A stretch of 64,000 nucleotides of DNA from Bradyrhizobium sp. CB2312 (GTDB lineage Bacteria; Pseudomonadota; Alphaproteobacteria; Rhizobiales; Xanthobacteraceae), in assembly GCF_029714425.1 (NCBI RefSeq), contig NZ_CP121668.1, positions 6,903,501 to 6,967,500 on the forward strand, written 5' to 3'. A program made the translations under genes and the position numbers. The notes beneath the pieces are model-generated. The model did no database searches, had not been told where the DNA came from, and worked only from the letters and a program-made list of their open reading frames with translations. Below, one piece after another: positions 39,001 through 47,125 of the stretch. Numbering within the stretch: the first letter of the stretch is position 1; every line of letters starts with the position of its first letter.

Positions 39001-39138
39001 GACCATCGGCGGGGTCGGGTCGGGATAGGCCTCGATGTTGAGCTGGTTGAACGCGATCAGGCCGCCGATCAACACGGCGACGAACATGCCGACCATCAGG
39101 AAGCGCCGGTTGACGGCAAGGGCGACGAGGCGATCCAT
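36022..39138 (-). CDS. RND efflux permease, heavy-metal-type (CzcA/CusA family)
   Basis: 1038 residues, a full-length HME-RND pump with two six-helix halves and large periplasmic loops. The proton-relay/metal motif in helix 4 is GAIDFGLIVDATVIMVEAI, where Asp, Asp and Glu keep the CzcA spacing (0, +6, +13). That favours a metal pump over a drug pump. The metal (Cu, Zn, Co, Ni, Cd) cannot be told. It is 37 nt downstream of its adaptor gene on the minus strand. No CusC/CzcC channel is in the operon. Confidence 0.92.
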   Translation of the reverse strand: MDRLVALAVNRRFLMVGMFVAVLIGGLIAFNQLNIEAYPDPTPPMVDIVTQSPGLSAEEIERYITIPIETQVAGLKNLTTIRTISLYGLSDVKLQFSFAYTYDEAQQQVLNRLAQLAPLPGNVQPQISPLSPIGEIFRYRLVGPPNYSVLDLKTIQDWVLQRRFRAVPGVIDVTGWGGKSKTYELQVDNNKLVANGLTLPQVLQAVSNSNVNVGGNTVNIGQQSAVVRGVGLIRSIDDLANTMIAQTNGNPVLVKDVATVTVGQRPRLGIAGIDDSDDIVQGIVLMRRGEQSSPTIKRVHQLVQTINNSSILPPGVRIERIYDRGDLIELTTHTVLHNMVVGILLIVLLQWIFLGDLRSALIVGATIPFALFFAVIILVLRGESANLLSVGAIDFGLIVDATVIMVEAIFRRLTQTTPVSETEHMSSETLFGMKSHAILSAAADVSRSIFFAAAIIIAAFIPLFTLSGVEGNIFGPMARTYAYALAGGLLATFTVTPALSAIILPAHVEETETKVMQILHRLYMPVLNWAVANRSIVLGAAVGLVLMTVALSRLLGLEFLPKLEEGNLWIRATLPPTISLQEGNSYVNEMRKVIRARPEVESVVSQHGRPDDGTDAAGFFNAEFFAPLKPASQWPGTHDKEELTAQLLKQLDDRFPGVEFNFSQYLQDNVSEAVSGVKGENSIKLFGSDLQALTDTANKIKQVLSTVQGVTDLAVFTSLGQPTIQIDIDRAKAARYGLAPGDINATIKVAIGGDSAGDLYEPGSDRHFPIIVRLAPEYRRSAEAIQNLRIGAPGPNGTVTQIPLSEVATISLVSGAAYIYREQQERYLPIKFSVRERDLGSAIREAQQKIADQVQLPPGSHMEWVGEFGNLQDAIRRLSIVVPISLALIGVLLWFNFGSMTDTLLAMSVIPMAIFGGVLGLLITGTAFSVSAAIGFIALFGIAVMDGIIILSQFNQLIEEGMDRLSAVVRTGELQLRPVLMTCVVAGVGLLPAALSEGIGSQVQKPLAVVVVTGMMLAPVVILVTLPVLISFFSRRAR

Positions 39139-39175
39139 TTAGGTCTTCAGCTTGTCTTGTTTGTTAGATCGTCGA

Positions 39176-40420
39176 TCAGCTGCCGGACGCCGCGCGGTCG
39201 ATGAACAGGCTGCCCTTGACGACGATCTGCTCGCCGGGTTTCAGATTGCTGGTGACTTCGACGAGGTTGCCGTTGATGAGGCCGGTCTTGATCTCGCGCA
39301 GCTCCACCGACTTGTCCTCGCGCGCGACCCAGAGACGGACCTTGTCGGCTTCATAGATCAGCGCCTGCTTGGGCACCGCGGGCGCGGCACGGTCGCCGGC
39401 CGAATAGATCGTGACGTTGGCGAACATCTCCGGCTTGAGCAAGCCATCCTTGTTGTCGATGGTGGCGCGGACCAGGAGACGGCGGGTGCTGGGATCGATC
39501 GCGGCGGCGACGTAGTTGATCTTGGCGGTGAGCGGACGGCCCGGCAGCGCCATCACGTTGACGGTGATATCCTGACCGGTGCACACCGCTGCCGCATCGC
39601 TCTCGCGCACGAAGGCGGTGAGCCAGACCGTGGAGAGGTCGCCGACCACGAACACCGGATCGCTGGCACCGGCGTTGACATACTGGCCGGGGCCGATCTT
39701 GCGCTGCACGACGGTGCCCGCGATCGGCGAGTAGATCGTGATCTCCCGATCGATGACACCCTTGTCCTGGAACGCCTTGATGGTCTCGTCGGTGAAGCCG
39801 AGGATGCGCAGCTTGTTGTGCGCGGCCTCCAGCGCCGTCACCGACGAGCGCATGTCGTTCTGCGCCTGGACCTGGTTTGCTTCCGCCTGCTGAAAATCCT
39901 TCAGCGGAATGGCGTGGCCTTCATAGAGATCCTTGGCACGCCTGAACTGGATGTCGGCAAGATCGATCGCCGACTTCGCCTTGTTCTGCGCGGTCATCGC
40001 CGCGATGAAATCGTTCTGGGCCTGCACGGTGTCGGCGGCCTCGATCGTGAACAGCGGTTGACCCTGCTTCAGGGTCTCGCCGGGCTTGGCCAGCAGCTTG
40101 GTGACCCGGCCCGCATAGGGCGAGAACACCGGCGTCGAGCGATCCTCGTCGACCGCGACCTTGCCTTCGGTGACGTACTCGGCCCGGAAGGTCCTGGCCT
40201 TGACCGGCTCGATCGTCAGCGTGGCCCATTCGGACGGCGTCGGCGTGAAGCTCTGCGCATTCCTGCGCGACTGGCTGGAAATCTCGGAGTGGCTCTTCTC
40301 CTTGGCTCCCGCGCGGAGGAAGCCATAGGCGCCGGCACCGGCAAGAGCTAGTAAAACTACGGATGTGATAACCCGTTGTTTCGTAAGCACCTGCATTCGC
40401 TTGGTATTTTCAACTACCAT
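39176..40420 (-). CDS. RND periplasmic adaptor (membrane fusion) protein
   Basis: 414 residues. An N-terminal membrane anchor (VITSVVLLALAGAGAYGFLR) is followed by a barrel-sandwich hybrid/lipoyl domain (PVFSPYAGRVTKLLAKPGET), a helical hairpin (about residues 130-200) and the beta-barrel and membrane-proximal domains (GTVVQRKIGPGQYVNAGASD). CzcB/CusB-like. It links the CzcA-type permease to an outer membrane channel. The His/Met-rich metal-binding extension of CusB/CzcB is not obvious. ATG 40420 or ATG 40396 may be the start. Confidence 0.9.
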   Translation of the reverse strand: MVVENTKRMQVLTKQRVITSVVLLALAGAGAYGFLRAGAKEKSHSEISSQSRRNAQSFTPTPSEWATLTIEPVKARTFRAEYVTEGKVAVDEDRSTPVFSPYAGRVTKLLAKPGETLKQGQPLFTIEAADTVQAQNDFIAAMTAQNKAKSAIDLADIQFRRAKDLYEGHAIPLKDFQQAEANQVQAQNDMRSSVTALEAAHNKLRILGFTDETIKAFQDKGVIDREITIYSPIAGTVVQRKIGPGQYVNAGASDPVFVVGDLSTVWLTAFVRESDAAAVCTGQDITVNVMALPGRPLTAKINYVAAAIDPSTRRLLVRATIDNKDGLLKPEMFANVTIYSAGDRAAPAVPKQALIYEADKVRLWVAREDKSVELREIKTGLINGNLVEVTSNLKPGEQIVVKGSLFIDRAASGS

Positions 40421-40565
40421 GGGGCCCGGTCGTGTCTGCGACGATCTCGGCAGATGGCTGCCTTATCGGTCGCGCTAATAGTGCTGAATTGGGATTTCAA
40501 ACAACCTAAAAAACGCAACGTGCCTTTCGGTTTGCGTTAAAATTTTGCGATGCGTCAGCTTCCCG

Positions 40566-41966
40566 TCAGCTTCGCCCCGGCCACTGTGCCGGATGGCTGC
40601 CGAGCGGCATCGCCGGACGGCTCCATTGTGCCGGCGTCCTCGAGAGCAGCGCAGAATGGCGCACCGCCTTCAACGCGCCAAAGCCAGATGGCACGGCTTC
40701 GATGAACGCAGGATGTACGGCCTCGCCCGTAAGATCCGGGGTATCCAGGCCGCCCTCGAGCCGGCCGAGATTCCACAACCAGCGGCCGGTCTGGGCCAGC
40801 GACACACGCACGTGCCAGCTGCCGCCTTCGCGGGCCTGGCGCACCTTGGCCATCATCGCGCCGAACGCCATCAGATAACCGGTGGCGTGGTCGAGCATCT
40901 GTGCCGGCAATTCCTTGGGGCCGTCGATGCCGGCAGCCTTCCCTTCCGCATCGTTGAAGCCGGTCGTGGTCTGCACCAGCGAGTCGAAGCCGCGCCGCTC
41001 GGCCCAGGGGCCGGCATGGCCGTAGGCGGACAACGTCACGTAGACGATGCCGGGATTGATCTCCGCTGCGTCCTCCGGCGCAAAGCCGAGAGCGGCGAGC
41101 GCACGCGGGCGATAACCTTGCGACAAGATGTCGGCATCCTTGAGCAGCGCGCGCATCTGTGCCCTGCCCGCCTCGCTCTTCAACTCGACGAAGGTGGTGA
41201 GCTTGCCGCGGCCGGTGTCGATGGTGAGCCAGGGAATGGCCGGCAGCTCCGGCCCCGACACCAGCAGCACGTCGGCGCCGTGCGCGGCGAGCGTGCGCCC
41301 GGCGACCGGGCCTGCAATGACGCGGGAGAGATCGAGCACGCGAATGCCAGAGAGCGGACGGTCGCCTTTGGGCCACGGCTTTGGCGGAGCATCGCCGACC
41401 TTCTCGATCGAGATCAGCGGCAATTCGGCGAGCGCACGCGCCTGCGGCAGCGCGGACCATTCGTCGTAGCTCCGCATCAAGGCAACGACACCGCCCGCGG
41501 CGTAAGCGGCGCTTTCAAAATCCTCGCCCTTCCATTGCATCAGCGCGGCCTGCACTTTCTCGCGCTCCGCCTCGCAGCCGAGCACCTTGCAGACGGCATC
41601 GCGGTGATGCGGAAAGTTGGTGTGGCAGCGGACGAAGCGGCTATCGCCGGTCCTGTAGACGCCGGCGATCGCGTCCCAGGCCGGAGGCGGCGGCTTGTCG
41701 TCAAGGCGCAGATAACGCTCGGAGCGGCATTCGGCGACAGCGTGGCGCACGTCGACGGAGACGTCCTGCGCCTCGCCGCTGCGCAGCCGCCAGATCTCGG
41801 CAGCAGCGAGGCCGGCGGCAGCGATCGTCGTCTGTCCGGCGACGGCGACGCGAAACGAGGACGGGATCTGCGGCTCTTCCCCGGTCAGCCGCACGCGCGC
41901 GAGCGCGGCTGCATCGCCGCCGGCGGAGGTCCAGATATCCCTAAGAATATCGGCGGGGGTTTGCAT
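40566..41966 (-). CDS. CaiB/BaiF (family III) CoA transferase
   Basis: 466 residues. Family III CoA transferases move CoA between acyl groups through an aspartyl intermediate. Core motifs are GIRVLDLSRVIAGPVAGRTL (about residues 205-225), IDTGRGKLTTFVELKSEAGR, and TLSAYGHAGPWAERRGFDSL. The first ~200 residues form an extra domain beyond the usual ~400-residue protein. Start chosen at ATG 41966 (MQTPADILRDIW) with GGGAGAAG upstream. The 23 residues added by the longer frame are encoded by a dispersed repeat and are spurious. Confidence 0.85.
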   Translation of the reverse strand: MQTPADILRDIWTSAGGDAAALARVRLTGEEPQIPSSFRVAVAGQTTIAAAGLAAAEIWRLRSGEAQDVSVDVRHAVAECRSERYLRLDDKPPPPAWDAIAGVYRTGDSRFVRCHTNFPHHRDAVCKVLGCEAEREKVQAALMQWKGEDFESAAYAAGGVVALMRSYDEWSALPQARALAELPLISIEKVGDAPPKPWPKGDRPLSGIRVLDLSRVIAGPVAGRTLAAHGADVLLVSGPELPAIPWLTIDTGRGKLTTFVELKSEAGRAQMRALLKDADILSQGYRPRALAALGFAPEDAAEINPGIVYVTLSAYGHAGPWAERRGFDSLVQTTTGFNDAEGKAAGIDGPKELPAQMLDHATGYLMAFGAMMAKVRQAREGGSWHVRVSLAQTGRWLWNLGRLEGGLDTPDLTGEAVHPAFIEAVPSGFGALKAVRHSALLSRTPAQWSRPAMPLGSHPAQWPGRS

Positions 41967-41991
41967 GACCGCTCTTCTCCCGTTCAAGTCC

Positions 41992-42038
41992 AGCATGATC
42001 TTTTCGGAAAACCGCTGCGCACTTTTCCGCATCATGCT
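41992..42038. repeat. 47-bp AGCATGAT repeat, copy 2 of 2 (inverted)
   Basis: Inverted copy of the element at 35910-35956. It lies in the gap between the divergent CoA transferase and the small membrane protein gene, and it creates a false upstream extension (MMRKSAQRFSEKIML) of the CoA transferase frame. Confidence 0.85.
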
Positions 42039-42079
42039 GTAATTTTCGCGACCATGTCATGATCGCAGAAAGGATTGCA

Positions 42080-42367
42080 ATGGCCGCCATCGATCCCCTC
42101 ACCGCAGGCGCCGTGTTCGTCGCAACGGCGGCCACCGACGCGGTCTACGTGATGTTCACCTCGGCCGTGGTCGCGCGCAAGCGCATGCCGGCGGCGACCT
42201 GGAGCGCGATCTGGTACCTGCTCTCGTCCTATGCCGTGATCAGCTACACCGAAAACGCCTTCTATGTGGCTTTCGCCGCGATCGGCTCCTGGGTCGGCGC
42301 GTATGCATCCCTGACCTTCCTGCACCGCCCGCCCGGCGGCCCGCCGGTGGGGGCCTCGCCGGAGTGA
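42080..42367 (+). CDS. Small hydrophobic membrane protein, unknown function
   Basis: 95 residues with about three membrane segments: AGAVFVATAATDAVYVMFTS, IWYLLSSYAVISYTENAFYV and FAAIGSWVGAYASLTFL. It has a proline-rich C-terminus (HRPPGGPPVG). Not recognised beyond that. ATG 42080 has AGAAAGGA 5 nt upstream; the longer frame from 42059 has no ribosome site. It stands alone between a CoA transferase and an SDR. Confidence 0.65.
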   Translation: MAAIDPLTAGAVFVATAATDAVYVMFTSAVVARKRMPAATWSAIWYLLSSYAVISYTENAFYVAFAAIGSWVGAYASLTFLHRPPGGPPVGASPE

Positions 42368-42395
42368 GGGCGGCGCAGACGATGTCATGCGCGGT

Positions 42396-42494
42396 GTCAT
42401 CATCCGCGAAGGCGGATGATCCGGTATTCCCGAGACGCCGGCGATAGAACCGAGACGTTACGGCGTACTGGATACCCCGCCTGCGGGGTATGAC
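42396..42494. repeat. 99-bp GTCAT...GTATGAC repeat, copy 2 of 2 (inverted)
   Basis: Left hairpin ATCATCCGCGAAGGCGGATGAT and right hairpin ATACCCCGCCTGCGGGGTAT, with CGGCGTACTGG shared in inverted orientation with the copy at 7679-7777. The outer stems have swapped sequence but kept pairing, an example of compensatory change. Confidence 0.75.
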
Positions 42495-42565
42495 ACCGAG
42501 AACGAATTCGATATCTTCACTCAAACAACCAAGCTCCACACGACCAGCAAGAAGGAAAGCCAACA

Positions 42566-43336
42566 ATGGATCTCGGTCTCAAGGGAAAGAACGCCGTGGT
42601 GCTCGGCGGCACGCGCGGCATCGGGCGCGCGATCGCGGACACGCTGGCCGCTGAAGGCGCCAATGTCGCAGTGTGTGCGCGCAACGCGGATCAGGTTGCG
42701 GCGACCGTCGCTGAACTGAAGGCGAGTGGCATCCGCGCTACCGGCGGCACCGTCGACGTCACCGACGGCGCGGCGCTGAGAGCCTGGATCGAGAGCGCGG
42801 CGAAAGAGCTTGGCGGCGTCGACCTGCTGTTCTCCAATGCCGGCGCAATGGCGCAAGGCCAGGACGCCGCGTCATGGGAACAGAATTTCCGGCTCGACGT
42901 GCTCGGCGCCGTGCATGCGTTCGACGCGGCGCGGCCGTTCCTCGAAGCCGGCGGCGGGCGCAGCGGCGATGCCGCCTTCGTCATCATCTCTTCTATCGCG
43001 GCCGCGCAGGCAGATGCGGCAAGCTCCTACGGCCCGATCAAGGCGGCGCTGATCCACATGGCCAAAGGACTGGCGCGGCAATACGCCAAGAAGAAAATCC
43101 GCGTCAACGTGGTCTCGCCTGGCACGGTCTATTTCAAGGGTGGCGTCTGGAACACGATCGAGCAGAACATGCCCGATCGCTACAACGACGCGATGAAGCG
43201 CAACCCGACCGGCCGCATGGCAACGCCGCAGGAGATCGCGAACGCCGCAGTGTTTCTGGCGAGCCCGGTGTCGGCGTTCACGACGGGATCCAATCTCGTC
43301 GTGGACGGCGCGATCTCGAACCGGGTGAATTTCTAG
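42566..43336 (+). CDS. Short-chain dehydrogenase/reductase
   Basis: 256 residues, classical SDR. The NAD(P)-binding GGTRGIGRAIA motif starts near residue 14, the NAG stretch is SNAGAMAQG, and the catalytic Ser-Tyr-Lys set is SSIAAAQADAASSYGPIKAA. An Arg at CARNADQ after strand 2 suggests NADPH. The substrate is unknown. It is followed by a repeat and the convergent dnaE2 operon. Confidence 0.9.
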   Translation: MDLGLKGKNAVVLGGTRGIGRAIADTLAAEGANVAVCARNADQVAATVAELKASGIRATGGTVDVTDGAALRAWIESAAKELGGVDLLFSNAGAMAQGQDAASWEQNFRLDVLGAVHAFDAARPFLEAGGGRSGDAAFVIISSIAAAQADAASSYGPIKAALIHMAKGLARQYAKKKIRVNVVSPGTVYFKGGVWNTIEQNMPDRYNDAMKRNPTGRMATPQEIANAAVFLASPVSAFTTGSNLVVDGAISNRVNF

Positions 43337-43437
43337 GAAAGCGGCGCGCACCTCCCTGCGCCGTCAAGCCCGGGCATGACGACTGAGGGTATGGTGCGCG
43401 ATCGGTCAACAAACTCGTCATTGCTAGCGCAGAATCT

Positions 43438-43528
43438 GTAGGGTGGGCAAAGCGAAGCGTGCCCACCATCTGTCAGTGATCGCAAAAGAATGGTGGGCAC
43501 GGCGCTTACGCGCCTTTGCCCACCCTAC
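43438..43528. repeat. GTAGGGTGGGC repeat, copy 3 of 3
   Basis: 91 bp, same inverted ends GTAGGGTGGGCAAAG and CTTTGCCCACCCTAC as copies 1 and 2. It lies between the convergent SDR and dnaE2 genes, where it could act as a bidirectional transcription end. Confidence 0.85.
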
Positions 43529-43564
43529 GGCAGCTGAGGGTGTGGCGGCATCCCGTGCCACATC

Positions 43565-46500
43565 TCAATGAAAATCCCGCGATGGCGGCAGGATGCGGAC
43601 GTTGCGCGGGTGGCGGTGTTTTTGCGCGGGCATGTCCGCAAGCGCGCGGGGGTCTTCGTTGAGGGGCTCGACCACGGTCGCGCCTGCCGGCACCGGATGC
43701 TTGCGGCTCAGCGCATCGTTGGCCAATCCGACCAGATCGTGCGAACGGTCGATCATGCGCTGGGCGATCAGATGCGTCACCTTTTCGGGGCTGCTCTGGA
43801 TGTAGCCCTGAACCTCGATGAGGCGCGCGCCCATCACCTCCTTGCGGTACTGCTCCATCACCTTGGGCCACACCACGACATTGGCGATACCGGTCTCGTC
43901 TTCCAATGTCATGAACACGACGCCGCTGGCGCTGCCCGGCCGCTGCCGCACCAGCACCACGCCGGCGCAGCGGACGCGGCGCCGATCGTTCTCGTGGCTG
44001 ATCTCCTTGCAAGCGACGACACGCTCGCGCGAAAACATCTCGCGCAAAAATTCCATCGGATGACCCTTCAGCGATAGCCGGATGGTCTGGTAATCGGCGA
44101 CGACCTGCTCGGCGCGCGGCATCACCGGCAGCGGCTTTGCGTGCTCGTCCGGCTGCTCGCGTGCGGTCGCGGCCTCGAACAGCGGCAGCGGCACGTCGTC
44201 GGGCAGCCGCCGCACCTGCCACAGCGCCTCGCGGCGGTCGAGCCCGAGCGAGCGGAACGCATCGGCATCCGCCAGCAGGATCAGCGCGCGCTTGGGCAGG
44301 CCGGTGTCGCGGGCGAAGTCTTCCAGCGAGGTGAAGGGCCGGCGATTGCGGGCGGCGACGATGCGGTCGGCCCAGTCGAGTTCAACGTCTTCAACGCGCA
44401 TCTGGTCCAAGGCCGCACGGGAGATGGACGGGTTCCCTCCCCCCTTGCGGCGGGGGAGGGTTAGGGAGAGGGGTGAGCCGCGCGGGCGGTGCTCGTGGCT
44501 TACCCCTCTCTCCAACTCTCCCCCGCAAGGGGGGAGAGAGCCCAACTGCTCGTGCGTCCCTGACTCAGGCGCATCGATATTTCGCATGCGGCGCAATGCC
44601 TGATCGCGCTTCAACGACTCCTCATCGGGATCGAGCCAGTGGAAGCCATCGATCTGGCGGAAGCCGAGGCGCACGGCACAATACTTGTCTTTCGTGTTCT
44701 CCAGCGTGTTCTGCGCAAAGCTGTAGGACACGTCGATGTCGCGCACCTCGACGCCGTTCTTGCGGGCATCGCCGACGATCTGCGCCGGGGCGTAAAAGCC
44801 CATCGGCTGCGAGTTCAGGAGGCCACAACAGAAGGCGTCGGGATGGTAGTGTTTCAGCCATGACGAGATGTAGACGAGCTGGGCGAAGCTCGCGGCATGG
44901 CTCTCAGGGAAACCGTAGGAGCCAAAGCCCTTGATCTGGTCGAAGCAGCTTTTGGCAAAGTTGGGATCGTAGCCGCGCGCGACCATATTGCCGATCAGCT
45001 TCTCCTCGTACTGGCCGATGGTGCCGACATTGCGGAAGGTCGCCATCGAGCGGCGCAGGCCGTTGGCTTCTTCGGACGTAAAATGTGCGGCCTCGATCGC
45101 GATGCGCATCGCCTGCTCCTGGAACAGCGGCACGCCCAACGTTTTGTGCAGCACATTGTAAAGCTCGTCCTTGTCGCCGTGATCCGGCGACGGAGACGGA
45201 TAGCTCACCTTTTCCAGACCATTCCGCCGCCGCAAGTAAGGATGGACCATGTCGCCCTGGATCGGTCCCGGCCGCACGATCGCGACCTCGATGACGAGAT
45301 CGTAGAACGTCCGCGGCTTCAGGCGCGGCAGCATGTTCATCTGCGCGCGGCTCTCGACCTGGAAGACGCCGAGCGACTCGCCGTCGCACAGCATGTCGTA
45401 GACCTTGGGGTCGTCCTGCGGGACGGTCGCCAGAACCCAACGCTCGCCTTTGTGCTGATCGATCAGATCAAAACACTTGCGGATGCAGGTCAGCATGCCC
45501 AGCGCAAGCACGTCGACCTTCATCATGCTGAGCGCGTCGACGTCGTCCTTGTCCCATTCGATGAAGGTGCGGTCGTCCATCGCGGCGTTGCCGATCGGCA
45601 CATAGGTGTCGAGCCGGTCCTGCGTCAGCACATAGCCGCCGACATGCTGGGACAGATGGCGCGGGAATTCGATCAGCTCTGTCGCGAGCTCGACCGCGAG
45701 GTTGATCATGGGATTTTGCGGATCGAGCCCGGCCTGCCGGACCTGCATGTCGTTGAGGCCCTTGCCCCAGCTGCCCCAGACGGTGTCGGCGAGCGCGGCG
45801 GTGACGTCCTCAGTCAGGCCCAACGCCTTGCCGACGTCGCGAATGGCGCTGCGCGGACGGTAATGGATGACGGTGGCGATGATCGCGGCGCGGTGGCGAC
45901 CGTAGCGGCGATAAACATATTGCATCACCTCCTCGCGCCGCGAATGCTCGAAGTCGACGTCGATGTCGGGCGGCTCCAGCCGCTCCTTGGAGATGAAGCG
46001 CTCGAACAGCAGGTCAACCTTGGTCGGGTCGACCGAGGTGATGCCGAGCACGTAGCACACGGCCGAATTCGCCGCCGAGCCGCGGCCCTGGCACAGAATG
46101 TTCTGGCTGCGCGCATAGTGCACGATGTCGTGCACGGTGAGGAAGTAATGCGCGTATTTCAGCTCGGCGATCAGCGCGAGCTCCTTGTTCAAAGTGGCGC
46201 GCAGCTTGTCGTCGATATCGTCATTGAAATATTTTTTCACGCCCGCCCAGGTCAGATCCTCCAGATGCCCCTGCGCGGTCTTGCCGGGCGGCACCGGCTC
46301 ATCCGGATATTGGTATTTGAGCTGGTCGAGCGAGAAGTCGATTCTGTCCGCAAAGCGCATGGTCTCCGTGATCGCCTCGGGGAAATCGCGAAACAGCCGC
46401 GCCATCTCGCGGGGCGTCTTCAGAAAGCGCTCGGCATTGGCTTCCAGCTTGCGTCCCACCGCCTCGATCGTGGTCTTCTCCCGGATGCAGGTCAGCACGT

Positions 46501-47125
46501 CCTGAAGCGGACGGCGCGCGGGATGGTGGTAGAGCACCTCGTTGGTCGCGAGCAGCGGCACTTTGGCTTTTGCGGCGAGATCATCGAGCCGCGCCAGGCG
46601 GCGGCGGTCGTCGCCGCGATAGATCAGGCTCGCCGCCAGCCACACGCCCTCGGCACCGTTCGCCTTCAGCTTTGCAAGAATATCCAGCACCTGCGCCGGC
46701 TCGAAGCGATGCGGCAGCGTCAGGACCAGGAGCTGCCCTTCGGCAAACGCGAGCAGGTCAGCAAACCTGAGATGGCATTCGCCCTTCTCGATCCGTGTGA
46801 TGTCGTCGCCGCGCTTGCCCCGGGTGAGGAGCTGGCACAGCCGGCCATAGGCGGCGCGGTCGCGCGGGTACACCAAAATATCGGGCGTGCCGTCGATGAA
46901 GACGATGCGCGCGCCGATCAGCAGTTTCGGCTTGTGCAGCACCTTGTCATTGTCGAGCTCCTTGTAGGCGCGCACGACGCCGGCGAGCGTGTTGTGATCG
47001 GCAATGCCGATTGCGGGGATGCCGAGGATGCTGGCCTGATGCACATAGGCGCGCGGATCCGAGCCGCCGCGCAGGAAGGAGAAATTGGTGGTGATGCCGA
47101 TCTCGGCATAGGCTGATGTCGTCAT
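43565..47125 (-). CDS. dnaE2: Error-prone DNA polymerase DnaE2
   Basis: 1186 residues. DnaE2 is the C-family translesion polymerase of the ImuA-ImuB-DnaE2 mutasome, responsible for SOS mutagenesis. An N-terminal PHP domain (SFLRGGSDPRAYVHQASILG, DHNTLAGVVRA) is followed by the polymerase core with catalytic PPDIDVDFEH and a C-terminal OB domain (VRCAGVVLVRQRPGSASGVV). Odd feature: roughly residues 862-898 (bases 44434-44540) are encoded by an in-frame dispersed repeat (LGSLPPCGGELERG and PLSLTLPRRKGGG). Start ATG 47125 overlaps the imuB stop by 4 nt. Confidence 0.95.
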   Translation of the reverse strand: MTTSAYAEIGITTNFSFLRGGSDPRAYVHQASILGIPAIGIADHNTLAGVVRAYKELDNDKVLHKPKLLIGARIVFIDGTPDILVYPRDRAAYGRLCQLLTRGKRGDDITRIEKGECHLRFADLLAFAEGQLLVLTLPHRFEPAQVLDILAKLKANGAEGVWLAASLIYRGDDRRRLARLDDLAAKAKVPLLATNEVLYHHPARRPLQDVLTCIREKTTIEAVGRKLEANAERFLKTPREMARLFRDFPEAITETMRFADRIDFSLDQLKYQYPDEPVPPGKTAQGHLEDLTWAGVKKYFNDDIDDKLRATLNKELALIAELKYAHYFLTVHDIVHYARSQNILCQGRGSAANSAVCYVLGITSVDPTKVDLLFERFISKERLEPPDIDVDFEHSRREEVMQYVYRRYGRHRAAIIATVIHYRPRSAIRDVGKALGLTEDVTAALADTVWGSWGKGLNDMQVRQAGLDPQNPMINLAVELATELIEFPRHLSQHVGGYVLTQDRLDTYVPIGNAAMDDRTFIEWDKDDVDALSMMKVDVLALGMLTCIRKCFDLIDQHKGERWVLATVPQDDPKVYDMLCDGESLGVFQVESRAQMNMLPRLKPRTFYDLVIEVAIVRPGPIQGDMVHPYLRRRNGLEKVSYPSPSPDHGDKDELYNVLHKTLGVPLFQEQAMRIAIEAAHFTSEEANGLRRSMATFRNVGTIGQYEEKLIGNMVARGYDPNFAKSCFDQIKGFGSYGFPESHAASFAQLVYISSWLKHYHPDAFCCGLLNSQPMGFYAPAQIVGDARKNGVEVRDIDVSYSFAQNTLENTKDKYCAVRLGFRQIDGFHWLDPDEESLKRDQALRRMRNIDAPESGTHEQLGSLPPCGGELERGVSHEHRPRGSPLSLTLPRRKGGGNPSISRAALDQMRVEDVELDWADRIVAARNRRPFTSLEDFARDTGLPKRALILLADADAFRSLGLDRREALWQVRRLPDDVPLPLFEAATAREQPDEHAKPLPVMPRAEQVVADYQTIRLSLKGHPMEFLREMFSRERVVACKEISHENDRRRVRCAGVVLVRQRPGSASGVVFMTLEDETGIANVVVWPKVMEQYRKEVMGARLIEVQGYIQSSPEKVTHLIAQRMIDRSHDLVGLANDALSRKHPVPAGATVVEPLNEDPRALADMPAQKHRHPRNVRILPPSRDFH
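44434..44540. repeat. Palindromic CTCTCCCCC repeat inside dnaE2
   Basis: Two hairpin arms (CTCTCCCCCGCAAGGGGGGAGAG-like at 44511-44540 and CTCCCCCCTTGCGGCGGGGGAG at 44434-44459) flank a GGTGAGCC...GGCTTACCCC centre. The whole element keeps the dnaE2 reading frame open. It belongs to the same family as 16468-16616. Confidence 0.8.

Noticed and set aside
37831..39204. 457-residue plus-strand open frame opposite the RND permease
   Set aside because: Antisense shadow; composition is typical of reverse-frame GC-rich coding DNA and no ribosome site or family features are seen.
44897..47116. 739-residue plus-strand open frame opposite dnaE2
   Set aside because: It is a shadow of dnaE2 caused by high GC third-position bias; its translation is rich in Arg, His, Asp and Val without any domain.
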